From Methylomonas rivi (lineage in GTDB: Bacteria; Pseudomonadota; Gammaproteobacteria; Methylococcales; Methylomonadaceae): a stretch of DNA of 36,506 bases. The stretch spans positions 1-36,506 of the forward strand of contig NZ_JANIBK010000033.1 in NCBI RefSeq assembly GCF_024505165.1, given 5' to 3'. Each line of letters begins with the position of its first letter. Within the stretch, counting starts at the first letter, position 1. The position numbers and the translations under genes are program-made. The notes beneath the pieces are model-generated. The model searched no databases, had not been told where the DNA came from, and saw nothing but the letters and a program-made list of their open reading frames with translations. Shown here piece after piece: positions 23,279 through 31,141 of this stretch.

Positions 23279-26059
23279 TTAGGCGTCGGTATCCAATTCT
23301 TCGGCGGCCAGTTTTTTACCCGGCAAATAGTTGGGCGCCACACTGATTAAAATGGTCAGGAAAGTGGCCAGATACGGTACGGCTTGCACGGCCAGTACGG
23401 CAACCCACAACTGCCCGCTGGTGTTGTCGAATTGCGGCTCCATCCGCATCGCCACGATGCCGGCGACTAACAAGCTCAACAACAGAATTTCCTGCCAGAT
23501 CACCAACAAGCCGGCAATCAGCGGCCCCTGGGCTTCGTATTTCGGCGTGCGCATAAAGGGCTTGCCCGAGGTAAACAAGCCCTGCAAGGTGCCGCGCGCC
23601 ACGGTATGGGTCAAGGACAACCCGGCCAAAGCAGCGCCCAAGGCTTGCAGCGTGGAACAGGCCACCCGAGCCTTATACAGCCACAGGCCTCGTCCCACTT
23701 TAAACACGAACAAACCGATGGTCGGCAACAAGAACGCGTTGATCGGCAATTCGCTATGCAGCGGATTAAGCACCAGCAGGGTGGTCAAAATCAAACTGGC
23801 GCCGGTAAACAACAGCGCCAAGGCATCGGAAAACCAGGGCAGCCAACCGGCCACGAAGTAATAACGTTGCGCGGACGTCAGCGATGACTTTTTGTTGGGC
23901 AAAAAATGCCGCCAATGCTTTTTGATGATTTGCATGGCGCCGTATACCCAGCGGAAACGTTGCGTCATATAGCCGGAGAAGGTATCCGGCATCAAGCCGC
24001 GACCGAACGATTCCTTGCAATAGACCGAATCGTAGCCGGCTTCGTAGAGGCGCAATCCCAGTTCGCTATCCTCGCAAATACACCACTCGCCCCAAGCGCC
24101 GACCTTATCGAAGGCCGATTTGCGCACCATGGTCATGGTGCCGTGCTGGATGATGGCGTTGTATTCATTGCGCTGCACCATGCCGATATTGAAGAAGCCC
24201 GCGTATTCCCAATAACACATGTCCTTGAAAGTGCTTTGGTGGGCGTCGCGGTAATCCTGCGGCGATTGCACGAAGCCGACGTTTTCCCGGTCGAAATACG
24301 GCACCATGGATTTCAGCCAGTCCGGCGACAGGATGTAGTCGCTATCGATAACGGCGATAATTTCGGCGTCTTCGGCGGTGTTTTCCAACGCATAGTTAAT
24401 CGCGCCGGCCTTGAAGCCCGGCCAGTTATCCAGATGGAAGAACCTGAATTTAGCGCCCAAGCGGTCGCAATCCGCCCGCACGGGTTGCCAAACCGCCGGG
24501 TCCTTGGTGTTGTTATCCATGACCAGCACTTCAAAGTTCGGGTAATCCACTTTGGCCAAGGCATTCAGGGTCTTGCGCACCATTTCCGGCGGTTCGTTAT
24601 GAATCGGCAGATGGATGGAGACTTTAGGGTATTTGAAATCCGCGTGCGGCTGCAGCGGCGTAAACGTGCGCCGCCCCTTGCGGTGCCACAACACTTCCGC
24701 CAGTTCCAGGCTTTCCGTCAACAACACCAGAATCGCCATGGCCTGCATCATTAACAGAATGCTCCAGAACACCACGGAAAAACTGGTTTGATACTGGGCC
24801 GCTGCGATAGAAGCCGACCAGAATAATACCGAGGCCGCCAAGTTGGCCACGATGCCGAACAACAATTTACCCGGCAACTTCAAACTCTTGCGGGTAAACA
24901 AAAAGGCCGCCATCAAGATAACGCTGAGTACCGCGGCGCCACTGGCGAAGTTGCGCCACATCGGGTTGGCGACCACCTCGCCTTCCATCGGGAATTTCGG
25001 CTGGCGATCGGCATTGAATAAGCCCCAATACGCACCGGCCGTGCCTTCGAGTTCGATTTTCCAGGGCTGGTCGAACGCCTCGATAACATAGTAAATAATG
25101 TTTTCAGCCGTCGCCCTATTCAGGAAAGCCCGTAAAAACTTGGCTTCGTTGATTAGCGATGCGCTTGCGCTTTTTTGCGGCGGTCCGTCGGAAGGCCAAC
25201 CCGCCTCGGTTATGACGATGGGTTTATTCGGATACAGTTGTTGCAACTCGTAAAACCGTTTGAACACATAGTCGACCGCGGCATCGCCTTCGGCACCGCT
25301 CGGCAGGTCGACAGGCACGCCCTCCCAATAAGGCAGCACGTGAACGCCGATATAATCCACTTCGGCCACCAGCGCGGGATTAGCGACCCAAATATCCCAG
25401 GTCTCGGAGGTGCTCACCGGCTTCCAGGTGCGTTTTTTGACTTCCCTTATGTAGTCGATCAATTGATTGGCTTTCTCGGCAACCTTGAGTTTGACTTCGG
25501 CTTCGATTTTGTCGTTGATTTCCTGTTCGCTAAGTCGACCGCCGAATTCCGAGCGGATTTGCTCGGCAATAGGGCCGGCAAGCTTGGAACGCGCCCGCAA
25601 CAAGGATTCGTTGCCCACCAAGGTGCGAACTATGGTTTTAGGATACTGGTTGCTTAAATTGATCAGGCTTTCGATATCGCGGCGATTTTTTTCTTCGATG
25701 GTCTGTTTGTCTGCCTCGGTGGTATTGTCGTCGAACAAATCTATCCAGGCGCCCATCGCTAAGTTAATACCGGTTTTAGCGGCCAACTCGGGCACAACTT
25801 CCATGCCCTCGATAGAGGTATAGGTTCTGATGGAATGCACCTTGTCGGCTAACAGTTCCAGGTCTGCCTGCACTTGTTCGCGAGTCGGGTAATTTTTCTT
25901 CTCGGGACTAAAATCGCGCCGGGTGCCGTTGTAAGTGACGCCCATCATGGTGCTGTTCCAAGACGGCAGTTGCAACGGGTTATTGATATAAGTCCAGACG
26001 GCGAAGTTACCGACAACCAGAACTATTAAAGTAAATAAGGTAGCTATTTTGGCTTTCAT
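23279..26059 (-). CDS. Membrane beta-glucan synthase-like protein, GH17 plus GT2
   Basis: A 926-residue inner-membrane protein. After an N-terminal membrane helix (about 5-25), residues about 38-300 form a glycoside hydrolase 17-like domain with the acid/base in GNE (E151) and the nucleophile in IVITEAGWPS (E285), matching the family signature; a charged insert (about 158-210) follows E151. Helices then lead to a GT2 glycosyltransferase domain with VLVMDNN, AVIDSDYILSPDW (DxD), the CEDSELGLRLYEAG block and QRFRW (QxxRW), ending in several membrane helices. Relatives such as NdvB of Pseudomonas make periplasmic beta-1,3-glucans, so cyclic or branched glucan synthesis is likely but not proven. 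It is alone on its transcript by appearance. Confidence 0.88.
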   Translation of the reverse strand: MKAKIATLFTLIVLVVGNFAVWTYINNPLQLPSWNSTMMGVTYNGTRRDFSPEKKNYPTREQVQADLELLADKVHSIRTYTSIEGMEVVPELAAKTGINLAMGAWIDLFDDNTTEADKQTIEEKNRRDIESLINLSNQYPKTIVRTLVGNESLLRARSKLAGPIAEQIRSEFGGRLSEQEINDKIEAEVKLKVAEKANQLIDYIREVKKRTWKPVSTSETWDIWVANPALVAEVDYIGVHVLPYWEGVPVDLPSGAEGDAAVDYVFKRFYELQQLYPNKPIVITEAGWPSDGPPQKSASASLINEAKFLRAFLNRATAENIIYYVIEAFDQPWKIELEGTAGAYWGLFNADRQPKFPMEGEVVANPMWRNFASGAAVLSVILMAAFLFTRKSLKLPGKLLFGIVANLAASVLFWSASIAAAQYQTSFSVVFWSILLMMQAMAILVLLTESLELAEVLWHRKGRRTFTPLQPHADFKYPKVSIHLPIHNEPPEMVRKTLNALAKVDYPNFEVLVMDNNTKDPAVWQPVRADCDRLGAKFRFFHLDNWPGFKAGAINYALENTAEDAEIIAVIDSDYILSPDWLKSMVPYFDRENVGFVQSPQDYRDAHQSTFKDMCYWEYAGFFNIGMVQRNEYNAIIQHGTMTMVRKSAFDKVGAWGEWCICEDSELGLRLYEAGYDSVYCKESFGRGLMPDTFSGYMTQRFRWVYGAMQIIKKHWRHFLPNKKSSLTSAQRYYFVAGWLPWFSDALALLFTGASLILTTLLVLNPLHSELPINAFLLPTIGLFVFKVGRGLWLYKARVACSTLQALGAALAGLSLTHTVARGTLQGLFTSGKPFMRTPKYEAQGPLIAGLLVIWQEILLLSLLVAGIVAMRMEPQFDNTSGQLWVAVLAVQAVPYLATFLTILISVAPNYLPGKKLAAEELDTDA

Positions 26060-26221
26060 TTCGAGCGGAAAACTCCAAATCTAAAAAAGGGGGGATCGGT
26101 AAACGTTATATTTTAGGGTGCGCTGGGTACTACAATCGGCATGCATGTTTTAGCGGTTACAGTAGTGTAGTCCGGTTTTGGCCGGCATACCGGATTACGC
26201 CCGACATCCGCCCAAAAAAAA

Positions 26222-26314
26222 CCCTGCAAAACCCGGCCTAAGTCAAGCATCCATCAAACCGGGCAAACGCCCATTATTCTGACTCGCTCTGCTTAGGCCA
26301 AGCTTAATGCAGGG
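26222..26314. repeat. Nested inverted repeats between the glucan synthase-like and winged-helix genes
   Basis: An outer pair ccctgc (26222-26227) and gcaggg (26309-26314) encloses ggcctaag (26235-26242) and cttaggcc (26292-26299), with a small gggc/gccc hairpin (26261-26272) inside. It lies just past the stop of the winged-helix gene on the minus strand and could fold as an RNA 3' end. No clear T-run is present. Function unknown. Confidence 0.4.
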
Positions 26315-26327
26315 CCGCGGGAATGTT

Positions 26328-26525
26328 TTATTTCAGGGACAGGGTTTCCGCGCGTCCTATCGTTTCGATATTCAGTTTATCTTCTTTCAACAGCCAGCCA
26401 ATCGCGCGCTGGACTTCATTTTTGCCCAGACCGGTTTCCGTTGTGATTTTAGAGACACTGGCATCACCATTTTCATTCAGATAGTGCCAAATTTTACCAG
26501 CCGCATCACCAATTACATCTCTCAT
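26328..26525 (-). CDS. Small winged helix-turn-helix protein (DUF2582-like)
   Basis: A 65-residue protein: an initial helix GDAAGKIWHYLNENG, a helix-turn-helix VSKITTETGLGKNEVQRAIGWLLKE and a short wing LNIETIGRAETLSLK. It matches the small winged-helix family DUF2582, found in many bacteria and archaea without known function. It may bind DNA or a protein partner. It lies 81 bp after minE on the same strand and may be cotranscribed with minCDE. Confidence 0.82.
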   Translation of the reverse strand: MRDVIGDAAGKIWHYLNENGDASVSKITTETGLGKNEVQRAIGWLLKEDKLNIETIGRAETLSLK

Positions 26526-26606
26526 TTCAACACCTCACATTTCAACAAAAAAACCATCTTTGGCCTTGCCGGCTCATTCATGCGAACTTTATTGTACCGA
26601 AAACGC

Positions 26607-26861
26607 TTAGCGGTCGTCGGGTAGTACGATATTCAACTCCAGGGTTTCCTGATTGCCATCCTGTTCGAAGTTAACCGTAATGGCATCCTGGCCGACGTTG
26701 ACATATTTACGAATGACCGCAAGCAACTCCTGCTGCAATTGTGGCAAGTACGAAGGCTGGTTGCGCGAGGAGCGTTCATGGGCAACCAGAATTTGTAAGC
26801 GCTCTTTTGCCAGCGAGGCACTGCTCGGTTTCGATGATCTGAAATAATCCAAGAGACTCAT
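26607..26861 (-). CDS. minE: Cell division topological specificity factor MinE
   Basis: Stimulates MinD ATPase and drives pole-to-pole oscillation, so that the division septum forms mid-cell. The 84-residue protein has the amphipathic MinD-contact N terminus MSLLDYFRSSKPSSASLAKERLQILVAHER and the C-terminal dimer domain QQELLAVIRKYVNV. Its ATG overlaps the minD stop (TAATG), so the two are translated as a coupled pair. Confidence 0.96.
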   Translation of the reverse strand: MSLLDYFRSSKPSSASLAKERLQILVAHERSSRNQPSYLPQLQQELLAVIRKYVNVGQDAITVNFEQDGNQETLELNIVLPDDR

Positions 26862-27673
26862 TACTTTCTCCCTAGCAGCTTGCTAAACAAGCCTTTTTTC
26901 TCTTCCTCAATAAAACGATGGGGTTTGTCTTCCCCTAAATACCGGGCCACGATGTCCTGATAGGCTTGACCGGCATCGCTTTGTTCGTCGAGGATGACAG
27001 GCGTGCCTGAATTTGAAGCATTCAATACCGATTTGGACTCCGGAATCACGCCCAACAAATGCAGCGATAGAATTTCCTGAACATCGTCCACGCTCAGCAT
27101 TTCGCCCAGTTTGACGCGGTCGGGCGAATACCGCGACAGCAACAAGTATTCCTTGATGGGGTCCTCTCCTCTTTCCGCCCGGCGCGACTTGCTGGACAAA
27201 ATCCCCAACATGCGGTCGGAATCGCGCACCGAAGAGACTTCGGGGTTGGTCACCACGAACGCATCGTCGGCAAAGTACATGGCCAGGGTCGCGCCGCGCT
27301 CGATACCCGCCGGCGAATCGCAGACGATGTATTTGAATTCTTTTGCCAGTTCCTCGAGAATTTTGCCGACGCCTTCCGTGGTCAAGGCATCTTTGTCCCG
27401 GGTTTGCGAAGCCGGCAGGATATAAAGCTGATCGCAGCGTTTGTCCCTGATCAAGGCTTGGTTCAGGGTCGCTTCGTTATTGATGACGTTGACCAAATCA
27501 TAAACCACCCGGCGTTCGCAGCCCATGATCAAATCCAGGTTGCGCAATCCCACATCAAAATCGATAACCGCGGTTTTATGGCCTCTTTTTGCCAGGCCCA
27601 TTGCGATAGCCGCACTGGTTGTGGTCTTACCCACACCACCTTTTCCTGACGTTACGACGATAATTCTGGCCAA
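26861..27673 (-). CDS. minD: Septum site-determining ATPase MinD
   Basis: Membrane-bound ATPase that carries MinC to the poles. The 270-residue protein has the deviant Walker A GKGGVGKTT near the start, the VIDFDVGLRNLDLIMGCERR segment, the switch region VCDSPAGIERGA, and a C-terminal amphipathic helix with basic residues (KKGLFSKLLGRK) for membrane binding. The start is TTG at 27673, placed by a strong GGAGG 8 nt upstream and by the family start MARIIVVTSGKGG. It lies 21 bp after minC. Confidence 0.97.
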   Translation of the reverse strand: MARIIVVTSGKGGVGKTTTSAAIAMGLAKRGHKTAVIDFDVGLRNLDLIMGCERRVVYDLVNVINNEATLNQALIRDKRCDQLYILPASQTRDKDALTTEGVGKILEELAKEFKYIVCDSPAGIERGATLAMYFADDAFVVTNPEVSSVRDSDRMLGILSSKSRRAERGEDPIKEYLLLSRYSPDRVKLGEMLSVDDVQEILSLHLLGVIPESKSVLNASNSGTPVILDEQSDAGQAYQDIVARYLGEDKPHRFIEEEKKGLFSKLLGRK

Positions 27674-27694
27674 TGTTATTCCTCCGAGGAAAGC

Positions 27695-28435
27695 TTAAAT
27701 ATCTTTAATAATTAGGGTCTGGTTATCCAGACTGATTTGAACGGGTTTGTGCGCCGTTTCCGGACTTAAATCATCGCTGAGCTGATAAATACCGGCTATC
27801 GAAATCAATTCCGCCTGCAGATCGGAGCAAAAAATCCGGCTATTGATATCCCCCAATACCCCCGCCAGGGCCCGTCCGCGCAGGGAACCGTACACATGAA
27901 TATTACCTTCGGCCATGATCTCGGCGCCGGCGCTCACGGTAGCGGTGACTATCAAATCGCCTTTGGCGTAAACCCGCTGCCCGGAGCGCACCGGCTGGGT
28001 GATTAATTTGTTTTCGAGGGTTTGCTCAGGCTGCTTGGTTGCTTCCGCTTCCGGCACCGCCAGGGTTTTCGCGGCCGGTTTATTCGTCATGGGCGTATTG
28101 CTGCCGTGCATGGAATGAACCGGCAGATTCATCTCCAGGGCCGCATGATTTTGCTTTTCGTTGCCGCCGCGGATGCCGATGGGCATAAACGCCAAATCGC
28201 GCACCCGTTTAACCAGCGCTTGCAAATCGATATCCAGGCCCTGGCTATTCAATTTTTGCAAATCGATCAGCAAGGGCGAATGCCTGAAAAACTCCGGCGC
28301 CTGGGCGATTTTTTCTTGTAATTGTTGTTCGATATGCAGTTCATCGTTACTCGCCAACAGCAATACCGGCACCGTCAATGAGGTGCTTTTAAACTCTAAA
28401 GCTGCTTTTTGCAACGTGGGGGAACTGGTCGACAT
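27695..28435 (-). CDS. minC: Septum site-determining inhibitor MinC
   Basis: Blocks FtsZ polymerisation at sites away from mid-cell. The 246-residue protein has the two-domain layout: an N-terminal FtsZ-contact domain (about 1-110, with LELKSTSLTVPVLLL-like strands and a helix) and a C-terminal beta-helix (about 140-246) with VRSGQRVYAKGDLIVTATVSAGAEIMAEGNIHVYGSLRGRALAG, which pairs with MinD. The start is ATG. The linker (about 115-140) is Ala/Thr/Glu-rich. First gene of minC-minD-minE. Confidence 0.95.
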   Translation of the reverse strand: MSTSSPTLQKAALEFKSTSLTVPVLLLASNDELHIEQQLQEKIAQAPEFFRHSPLLIDLQKLNSQGLDIDLQALVKRVRDLAFMPIGIRGGNEKQNHAALEMNLPVHSMHGSNTPMTNKPAAKTLAVPEAEATKQPEQTLENKLITQPVRSGQRVYAKGDLIVTATVSAGAEIMAEGNIHVYGSLRGRALAGVLGDINSRIFCSDLQAELISIAGIYQLSDDLSPETAHKPVQISLDNQTLIIKDI

Positions 28436-28508
28436 AGAGTTTTCAAAGGGAATCAGCTATTTGTAAGGGAAATACTATCATTATCCGCCGGAAAAAGCAT
28501 AGCGCGAC

Positions 28509-29864
28509 TTAGAGCAGGAACAGGGTTGCCAAACCCAGGAATGCCATAAACCCCACCACATCGGTTACCGTGGTCAACAATACCCCGCCCGCCAAGGCCG
28601 GATCGATGCCCAGCCGGTCCAACACCACCGGAATGGTCACTCCCGACAATGCCGCGCACACCAGATTTATCAGCATGGCCGACCCCAGCAGCAAGCCGAG
28701 ATGCATGTCATGAAACCAGAAGCCGGCCACGCCGGCCACCACGACCGCCCAGACCAGACCGTTCACCAAACCGACCGACACTTCCTTAAGCAACAGGCTC
28801 ATGGTATTGCCGGAGGATACTTGCTGCAGCGCCAGACCGCGGATTACCAAGGTCAGCGTTTGACTGCCGGCGATACCGCCCATGCTGGCAACGATGGGCA
28901 TCAATACCGCCAACGCCACGATCTGCTGAATGGTATCTTCGAATAAATCGATCACCCACGCCGCTAAAAAGGCGGTCAGCAAATTGATGCCCAGCCAGAC
29001 GGCGCGGCGCTTGGCGCTGGTGACCACCGGCGCGAACATGTCGTGCTCCTCGGTCAAGCCGGCCATGCCCATCAGCGAGTGGTCCGCTTCTTCCCGAATC
29101 GCGCCGACGATATCGTCTATGGCGATGCGGCCGATGACCTTGCCGTCATCCGCCACTACCGGCATAGCCAATAATTTGCGCTGCTCGAACAGCCTCACCA
29201 CATCGCGGCTGGGCATGCTGTATATAACGGCAATGCCGCGGTTATCCATCACGTCGGCCACCTTGCTGTGCGGGTCGCTTGCCAGAAACTGGCTTAAAGG
29301 CAAAACCCCCTGAAACTGTTCGGTGCGGTCGACCACAATTAAGCTTTCGGTGCCCGCCGGAATTTTACCGCGCTTCCTTAGATAACGGGCCACCACATCC
29401 AAAGTCACATCGGAACGCACCGTCAGCACATCCCGGGACATCAAGCCGCCGGCGGTATGCTCGCCGTAACGCAGGTCTTTTTCGAAGCGGCTGCGGTTTT
29501 GCGCGCCAATGGTCTCAATAACTTGCGACAGCAAAGGTTCGGGCAGCACATGCAACAGGTCGACCATGTTGTCCGACCCCATATTTTCGCAAGCGGCGAT
29601 CAGGTCCTTGCGGTCGGTGATTTTCAGCAGGCCGCTACCCACTTCGACATTGACCTCGATCAGAATCTCCCCCATCACGCTGGGCGGAATCACCTCCCAA
29701 ATTTTGGCGCGTTGTTCCGGCCCCAGGGATTCGAGAATATGCGCCGTTTCGGCGGGATATAAAGAATGCACCAGATTTCTGATTTCAATCTGGGAGCCTT
29801 TTTCCAGGATCTTGCTGACTCTGTCCAGCAGCTGTTTATTATTTTCTATCGGCAATGATGACAT
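28509..29864 (-). CDS. mgtE: Magnesium transporter MgtE
   Basis: Mg2+-gated channel-like transporter of the inner membrane. The 451-residue protein has the N-terminal helical domain (ETAHILESLGPEQRAKIWEVIP), two CBS domains (about 130-255, with MSRDVLTVRSDVTLDVVARYLRKRG and GRIAIDDIVGAIREEA) and five membrane helices with the pore block MPIVASMGGIAGSQTLTLVIRGLA. Length and ATG start are normal. It follows rapZ by 36 bp. In several proteobacteria mgtE closes this same rpoN operon after rapZ and a ptsH-like gene, but the latter is absent here. Confidence 0.96.
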   Translation of the reverse strand: MSSLPIENNKQLLDRVSKILEKGSQIEIRNLVHSLYPAETAHILESLGPEQRAKIWEVIPPSVMGEILIEVNVEVGSGLLKITDRKDLIAACENMGSDNMVDLLHVLPEPLLSQVIETIGAQNRSRFEKDLRYGEHTAGGLMSRDVLTVRSDVTLDVVARYLRKRGKIPAGTESLIVVDRTEQFQGVLPLSQFLASDPHSKVADVMDNRGIAVIYSMPSRDVVRLFEQRKLLAMPVVADDGKVIGRIAIDDIVGAIREEADHSLMGMAGLTEEHDMFAPVVTSAKRRAVWLGINLLTAFLAAWVIDLFEDTIQQIVALAVLMPIVASMGGIAGSQTLTLVIRGLALQQVSSGNTMSLLLKEVSVGLVNGLVWAVVVAGVAGFWFHDMHLGLLLGSAMLINLVCAALSGVTIPVVLDRLGIDPALAGGVLLTTVTDVVGFMAFLGLATLFLL

Positions 29865-29900
29865 AATGGAAACGATTATTTTTAGGGACCACGCTTTCGA

Positions 29901-30758
29901 CTAGCGCAGCTCGCGATGCCTGACGATCACATTCGGAATCTTGTCTTTAAAATATTGGCTAAGCGCTTCGACCAAAAAAACCGAACGGTGCTGCCCGCCG
30001 GTACAGCCAATGGCAATGGTCAGATAGCTGCGGTTATCGGACTCGAAACGGGGCGCCCAGCGTTCGATAAACCGGCTGATGTCCTGCAAAAATTCCTGGA
30101 CTATGGTTTCGCTTTGCAAAAAATCGATAACCGGCTGGTCTTTGCCGTTATGTCCGCGCAATTCCGCTACCCAATAGGGATTGGGCAAACTGCGGGCATC
30201 GAATACAAAATCCGCGTCCAACGGAATACCGTATTTAAACCCGAAGGACTGAAATAAAATCGACAAACTGCCCTTGCCCTTTTCGCCCAGGCAGTTTTTC
30301 AGCAACCCCCTTAACTGGTGATACAAGGTATAGCTGGTATCGATCGTAATATCGGCATGAACGGCGAACGGCCGCAACACTTCCTGCTCGATTTCCAAGG
30401 CTTCCCGCAAGGGCCTGTCGGGCGTGGTGAGCGGGTGCCGGCGGCGGGTTTCGCTATAGCGCTTGAGGATGATATTTTCCTCGGCATGCATATACACCAC
30501 TTCGCATTCGATACCTTTATCCCGAATAAATTTCAGATTATTGGGAAAATCCGCCAAGTTTTCGGTTTGATTGCGAGCATCGATGCCGATGGCGGTTTTT
30601 TGATAGGTTTGCCTATCTTCCAGCATCACATGGTCAATAAAATCCTGCAGCAAGACGACCGGTAAATTATCGATGCAGTAATATCCGCAATCTTCCAGCG
30701 TATCCAGAGCGATGCTTTTTCCGGAGCCTGACAAGCCGCTGATAATGACCAATTTCAT
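29901..30758 (-). CDS. rapZ: RNase adapter protein RapZ
   Basis: Nucleotide-binding regulator; in enterics it directs RNase E to a small RNA that controls glucosamine-6-phosphate synthase. The 285-residue protein has the Walker A GLSGSGKS (8-15), IDNLPVVLLQDF, SETRRRHPL and the C-terminal IAIGCTGGQHRSVFLVE with the conserved His. Length and ATG start are normal. Neighbours hpf and rpoN are as in other gammaproteobacteria, but ptsN, usually between hpf and rapZ, is missing. Confidence 0.96.
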   Translation of the reverse strand: MKLVIISGLSGSGKSIALDTLEDCGYYCIDNLPVVLLQDFIDHVMLEDRQTYQKTAIGIDARNQTENLADFPNNLKFIRDKGIECEVVYMHAEENIILKRYSETRRRHPLTTPDRPLREALEIEQEVLRPFAVHADITIDTSYTLYHQLRGLLKNCLGEKGKGSLSILFQSFGFKYGIPLDADFVFDARSLPNPYWVAELRGHNGKDQPVIDFLQSETIVQEFLQDISRFIERWAPRFESDNRSYLTIAIGCTGGQHRSVFLVEALSQYFKDKIPNVIVRHRELR

Positions 30759-30768
30759 AAACTATTAA

Positions 30769-30793
30769 CAGGGCGAAGCCCAGCTTCGCCCTG
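30769..30793. other. Hairpin between hpf and rapZ
   Basis: cagggcgaag (30769-30778) and cttcgccctg (30784-30793) form a 10-bp stem with a 5-nt loop, in the 52 bp where ptsN would usually sit. No U-tract follows on the minus strand, so it may be a processing site or a weak attenuator rather than a full terminator. Confidence 0.6.
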
Positions 30794-30810
30794 CCCTGGT
30801 GGCTTAGTAA

Positions 30811-31101
30811 TTAACGATGGTTTTGTAATTTTTCTTTGTGTTTGACAATCTGTCTGTCCAATTTGTCGACCATGTTATCGATAGCGACATACATATCTTC
30901 TTGCGTATCGTCGGCATACAGCTTTGCGCCGCTGATTTGCACGGTAGCCTCCGCTTTTTGTTCCAGTTTTTCGACGGTCAAGATGACGTGAACATCGACC
31001 ACATTATCGAAATGGCGTTTTAATTTGCTGATTTTGTCTTCCACATGGGCTCTTAATGCCTCGGTGACTTCTACGTGATGACCTGTGATACTGACTTGCA
31101 T
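30811..31101 (-). CDS. hpf: Ribosome hibernation promoting factor Hpf (short form)
   Basis: Binds the 30S subunit and helps turn idle ribosomes into inactive dimers. The 96-residue protein has VSITGHHVEVTEALRAHVEDKISKLKRHFDN at the start and DDTQEDMYVAIDNMVDKLDRQIVKHKEKL at the end, the S30AE/YfiA fold. The length marks the short gammaproteobacterial form without a dimerisation tail. It starts 40 bp after rpoN with ATG and is normally cotranscribed with it. Confidence 0.95.
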   Translation of the reverse strand: MQVSITGHHVEVTEALRAHVEDKISKLKRHFDNVVDVHVILTVEKLEQKAEATVQISGAKLYADDTQEDMYVAIDNMVDKLDRQIVKHKEKLQNHR

Positions 31102-31141
31102 GGAAATACTCCTGTTTATAAAAAATGTGCTTCCCGTTAGA

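Noticed and set aside
23906-24754. A 282-codon open frame opposite the GH17-GT2 gene
   Set aside because: It mirrors conserved glycosyltransferase codons on the other strand and shows no family motif.
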